This document shows positions 60,160 to 64,000 of a stretch of DNA of 64,000 nt, one piece after another. The stretch is taken from contig JANJXV010000013.1 of assembly GCA_024803745.1 (NCBI GenBank), forward strand, positions 4,216,001-4,280,000, written 5' to 3'. The DNA comes from Megascapheus bottae. Taxonomy: Eukaryota; Chordata; Mammalia; Rodentia; Geomyidae. The position numbers and the translations under genes are program-made. Every line of letters starts with the position of its first letter. Position 1 is the stretch's first letter. Under the pieces are notes generated by a model, which made no database searches, had not been told where the DNA came from, and saw nothing but the letters and a program-made list of their open reading frames with translations.

Positions 60160-60410
60160 TGGTAGCTGGTGCCTGTAATTCTAGCTACTCAGAAGGCTGA
60201 GTTCTGAGGATTGCTGTTTTAAGGCAGCTTGGGGCAGAAAAGTCCATGATTCTTTATTTTCAATGAGTCATCAAAAAGTTGAAGTGGAACTATAAGTCAA
60301 GTGGTAGAACACTAGTCTTGAGAAAAGAAGCTTAGAGACCTCATCCAAACCCTGAGTTCAAGCCCCACATCTGGCATGTACACACACACACACACACACA
60401 CACACACTTA
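60160..60410 (+). mobile_element. B1/tRNA composite SINE ending in (CA)n
   Basis: 'gctggtgcctgtaattctag', 'agaaggctgagttctgagga', 'agtcaagtggtagaacacta', 'ccctgagttcaagccccaca' and then an AC run at 60,379-60,408. Confidence 0.85.
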
Positions 60411-61589
60411 TCTTGATGTTTTAAAATTCTCTGAGAAAAATAACTGACAAACTTGGAAGTCATTCAAGCTTTGAGTACAGGACTGGCCCATCAAAAACTA
60501 CACTGAGTCACTTTGGAATCTGTTTTGTCTAGGTGTGAAGCTAAGTTGAATGGAATCAATAATTTATACTGCAACCATTTATTGAATGCTTGTACAGCTC
60601 AGAATTCAGCCATTCATCATATACATTTCTACCAAGTTTTTCCAGTGAAACCATTCTTTTCCAAAAAATCTACTTTCTTCTGCCTCTGAACACATACTGG
60701 AATTGTTTGATGTCATGGGGTTTCTTCTCTGCCTGGGCATGCTTGTTTAAATTGTGTTTTGCCTTTAAGAAATTAAAAAAAAGGTTTTTATATTCTTACA
60801 GTAGAATCCAAAATGTACTATCTCTCCTACTCTTTTCCTCTTTTGATTTGTGAATGTAATTTCTCCATCATTCATGGTGATAGATCTTAGATTACTTCAT
60901 GCTGTCATCCGTTCATTATACTCTGGATTGCTAGCTCATTTTGCTTATACATTTTTCTCCCATCCCCTCAACTAAATTGGAAGCATTTAGAAATAGTAAC
61001 AATATACCATTTTCTTCATTTTTTTTCTTAAAGCTTGTTCAAGAATTCACAACATCCCCCTTTGAGGGATGTACTGATCCAAAGGAAAACTTAGAGAACC
61101 TCTCCTTCTGCTGCCGCCACCTACTCTTTGCTACATCCTGTGATGCATTGCACATACTGAGGCTATGAATAAACACATCATTTGTTGTAGGCTGGGTTTG
61201 TAGCAACATGAATCAGAATGTGCGGACAGTTTGTGTAATACCTGCGGTGCATAGGTGTTATAAGCCTGGGGCTCATGAAAAATCAGAGGTGGTTCCTGTC
61301 AAGATTCCCGTTGAATAATTATCTCCTTCAAGATTCCAGTGAATTTATTAATTCTTCCCTAGGTCTCTCTATTATGGCCTCAAAATAGCCACAGGCCTAC
61401 TGAGCATGTTGGACTTACAATGTCTGACAAAGCTTTTAACTCGAAACTACAAGACAAAAGTGGATGAGTTGATCTTAAAGAATGCATGGCACATTGGAAA
61501 ATAAGAATAGCTACAATTAGATAAAATTTTAGTATAAGCCGTGAATCATGTGTAAACTTTCCATATGTTCCCTTAAAATGCTTCCCAGT
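60411..61589. other. Unique intronic sequence
   Basis: No exon or repeat recognised; frames at 60,590-60,853 and 60,941-61,168 have no support. Confidence 0.5.
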
Positions 61590-61745
61590 ATCCTGAGGGA
61601 TAAATGTTATCATTATTATTTAATAAGTAAACTGGTTTTTGATTTATTTATAGGTAGTGAAGCACAGGTATCTAAATAATTTGCCTAATGTCATAACTGT
61701 AAAATGCCAGTGAAGTCAGTTTTCAAACCAAGTCTACTCTTATCC
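61590..61745 (+). mobile_element. MIR relic (probable)
   Basis: 'gttatcattattatttaata', 'ctaaataatttgcctaatgt', 'cataactgtaaaatgccagt' and 'tcaaaccaagtctactctta' follow the MIR 3' order. Confidence 0.6.
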
Positions 61746-62525
61746 TCCTTAAAAATTTGTATGTATATAGGAGATCTATAAAAATTAATACTATTAGCAT
61801 GAATATGATTTACTATAAATTATATAATATTAATATCAATATTATGGTGAAATTAACAATAATAATTTGAACAATGTATAAGTTTTTAGAAAAGTGAGCG
61901 TAAATAAAATTGTATGTTTTACTTGCTATTTTTTTCTTTACATGCTTTTCTAACATTGGTTAGAACTAGGCCTGTGATATGCTTTTATATTCTCCATTCA
62001 TTCACCAAACATTGAATAAGAACTTCTATTGTGGTTCAGTCGCTGAAGTAGAAATTATAAATAAAGGGTAAGATAAAACAGACAACACTGTCTTTCCTAA
62101 TGGCATTGGTAGTGAAATAGAGGGACAATAATTAAAATAGTGAAGAAAAACAGTGTATAATAGTAAATGCTAATAAAATAGGATAATGAAAGTAGATTGA
62201 ACATGTGTGCTGGAAGATGAGTTAAGATAGTGGTTAGTGAAGGTCTCATAAAGGTCACTTTGTGATATCTAACTAATATAAAGAGAATAACCATGTGGAA
62301 AAAGATAACAGCAATAATGTAAGCCAAAAGGCCCTGCTGTGGGAGTCTGCCAGGTGTATTTGGCAATCCAAGAAGCCATTGTGGCTATAAAGAGAAAAAT
62401 TAAGAGAATGTCAAAGTTAATAAATTATTTAAGGTTTTCTTGATCACATTTCTTTCATCGAGACATGGAACCAGAGGATAAAAGAGAAGAATCACATGAC
62501 TTGACGTTGTCTACTTTGTTTTTCT
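61746..62525. other. Intronic, with a possible unassigned old repeat
   Basis: 62,090-62,390 resembles the same unassigned repeat as 57,480. Otherwise nothing recognised. Confidence 0.4.
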
Positions 62526-62725
62526 GCCGGGTGTGGTGGCTTATTCCTATAATTCTAACTACTCAGGAGGCTGAGATTTAAGGATCATGGTTCAAAGCCA
62601 GCAGGTGTACTAAAGAAAGAGAGACTCTTATCTCCAATTAACTACCAGAAAACAGGAAGTGGGGCTATGGCTCAAGGGTAGGGTAGTAGACTTGAGCTAA
62701 AGTGCTCAGGGACAGTGCAACACTT
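62526..62725 (+). mobile_element. B1/tRNA composite SINE, 3'-truncated
   Basis: 'gccgggtgtggtggcttatt', 'ctactcaggaggctgagatt', 'agactcttatctccaattaa', 'gggctatggctcaagggtag' and 'gtgctcagggacagtgcaac', where it stops without a tail. Confidence 0.82.
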
Positions 62726-63062
62726 CTAAAACATATTCCTTCATTCACCCTTTTTAATGAGCTTGAGGAGAGCAGAATGGGTCATTGAGCACGGCTGCAA
62801 AAATTATTGCAACATGTTTCCTGTCTGAAGGATTATACAACTTCAATTAGAAGTATGCATGCTTTGAAACGATGATGAATGACTACCACCAATTCACTCT
62901 AAGCAGGGAAATTTGTGAATGTCTTGAGTGAGTATTTGGTAGCTGATCAGCAGCCTGGCCCATGCACTGATTAACATATTTATCTGGGAATTCATGGTTG
63001 AGTGCTTACTTTCCTGGCACTGGCTTTTTACAGTTAAGACTATCCACCTATGTATCTTGGCC

Positions 63063-63258
63063 TGCTTAATAACAATTGCTAATATTTGTTGAGTATGTAT
63101 AATACATCAGGAACTCTGTACATGACTTATTTCATTCTCACAACAGCCCCAAGAAAATATTTTGTTATTAAACTCATTTTTACTTGTGAAGGGACTGGAC
63201 CTCAGAGGTATAGTATATTGTGCAAGGTCTCAGAGAAAGTAACTGCTAGTAACAGGAG
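63063..63258 (+). mobile_element. MIR
   Basis: 'catgacttatttcattctca', 'caacagccccaagaaaatat', 'gaagggactggacctcagag' and 'gtgcaaggtctcagagaaag' match MIR in order. Confidence 0.75.
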
Positions 63259-64000
63259 AAAACCCAGAAAGAAAAATCAATAGGATGAGCCAGAGGCTGG
63301 AAGGGTCCCTCTCTTAATCTTGCCCAGTGTTCTTCTATGTAGTGTAGGACGGTCTATGGTCAGGTCTCTGACTTTCTTCTCTAAAAGGGCAATGCTTTAC
63401 CATCAGATGTGATGACTTACTGAGTTCTTCTCTGGTTTACTAGAGTTGGCATCTGAATAGATTCCAGTTTCTAACATACTAGGTTTGTCACAATTCTTCC
63501 CTTAGCCAGGGATTCGAAAAATTCCCATGTGTCTGATAATCTGCATTTATCTTGAACCCTAGGGCAGTGAGGTGCTTAGACTTGAGACTTCATCACCTAC
63601 TGCTGTCTGAGGACCCTATGAAAGAAGCCACTTTACTGAAGTCTGCACTTTTTATTAGTGCAATAAATCAGATAACAAGGTTTCCTAGAATAAATCAGGA
63701 TTATGCTTTGGCTCAGGAAGCCTATTTCTTGATACCTGAAAAGGGAAAGATGAACAGTAAAACAACAACAAAAAATGAACAGTTGATTTGGGTATGATCT
63801 AGCCCCTTATTTTGCAGTATTAGGCTAGATCTTCTTTCTGTTTAGACTTAACACTTCACATTTAGGTAGAATTGAATACAAATTTAAGGAATATTTTTAA
63901 AAGTAAAATAAATAGAAAGGGAAACATTGGATCTAATTTATTTGCTTAAATGTTTATTTCTACATTTCTGTTGATGCATATTAATTGTATAATGTGAGAT
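63259..64000. other. Unique intronic sequence
   Basis: No feature recognised up to the window end. Confidence 0.5.

Noticed and set aside
1..64000. Endogenous retrovirus or LTR element
   Set aside because: No LTR pair, primer-binding site or gag/pol/env-like frame was recognised; the reverse transcriptase sequence present is L1 type.

Overview
This is mammalian nuclear DNA, almost certainly from a rodent of the superfamily Geomyoidea (kangaroo rats, pocket mice, pocket gophers). The best evidence is a dimeric tRNA-derived SINE of the IDL-Geo type. Its left half is ID-like (tRNA-Ala-like), its right half is a second tRNA-like monomer, and it has a poly-A tail. At least eight copies are present, several with clean target-site duplications (TSDs). 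A second abundant SINE joins a B1 (7SL-like) left half to a related right half. L1 elements with one distinctive 3' UTR, plus old eutherian relics (MIR, L2, MER5A-like, MER20-like), complete the picture. The genus is inferred; no species-level marker was found.

Gene content is sparse. The one functional coding segment I can support is a 14-codon first exon at 54,994-55,035 (+), reading MFFACYCALRTNVK and ending at a GTAAGA donor. This is the N-terminus of the alpha isoform of DLG2 (PSD-93/chapsyn-110), a neuronal MAGUK scaffold; Cys5 and Cys7 are the known palmitoylation residues. A TATA box lies about 200 bases upstream, and the inferred leader carries four upstream ORFs, two of which overlap the start codon. 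DLG2 is one of the largest mammalian genes, so a 64-kb window holding a single alternative first exon is expected. Everything upstream is probably intron of longer DLG2 transcripts, and everything downstream is the first intron of the alpha transcript.

Layout: 1-9.5 kb is mostly unique intron with old SINEs, a hAT-like relic and a near-perfect hairpin (2,878-2,962). From 9.5 to 34 kb is an L1/SINE-rich block: two L1s with 5' inversions (10.1-11.6 and 13.8-15.3 kb), nested L1s (18.0-20.7 and 30.7-33.5 kb) and an RPS10 processed pseudogene inside a SINE (21.5-22.1 kb). From 34 to 43 kb is mostly unique. From 43 to 52 kb are short young L1s (one with a probable 3' transduction), SINEs, a 257-bp CCTT/CCCT tract, and MIR and MER20-like relics. 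From 53.5 to 56 kb is the DLG2 alpha promoter and exon region. From 56 to 64 kb is intron with old repeats.

No bacterial-type system, CRISPR array, retrovirus or intact L1 was found. Most other ORFs are antisense L1, microsatellite or chance reading frames. The most useful observations are the uORF-dense DLG2 alpha leader, the hairpin, and the retrotransposition histories recorded in TSDs and inversion junctions.
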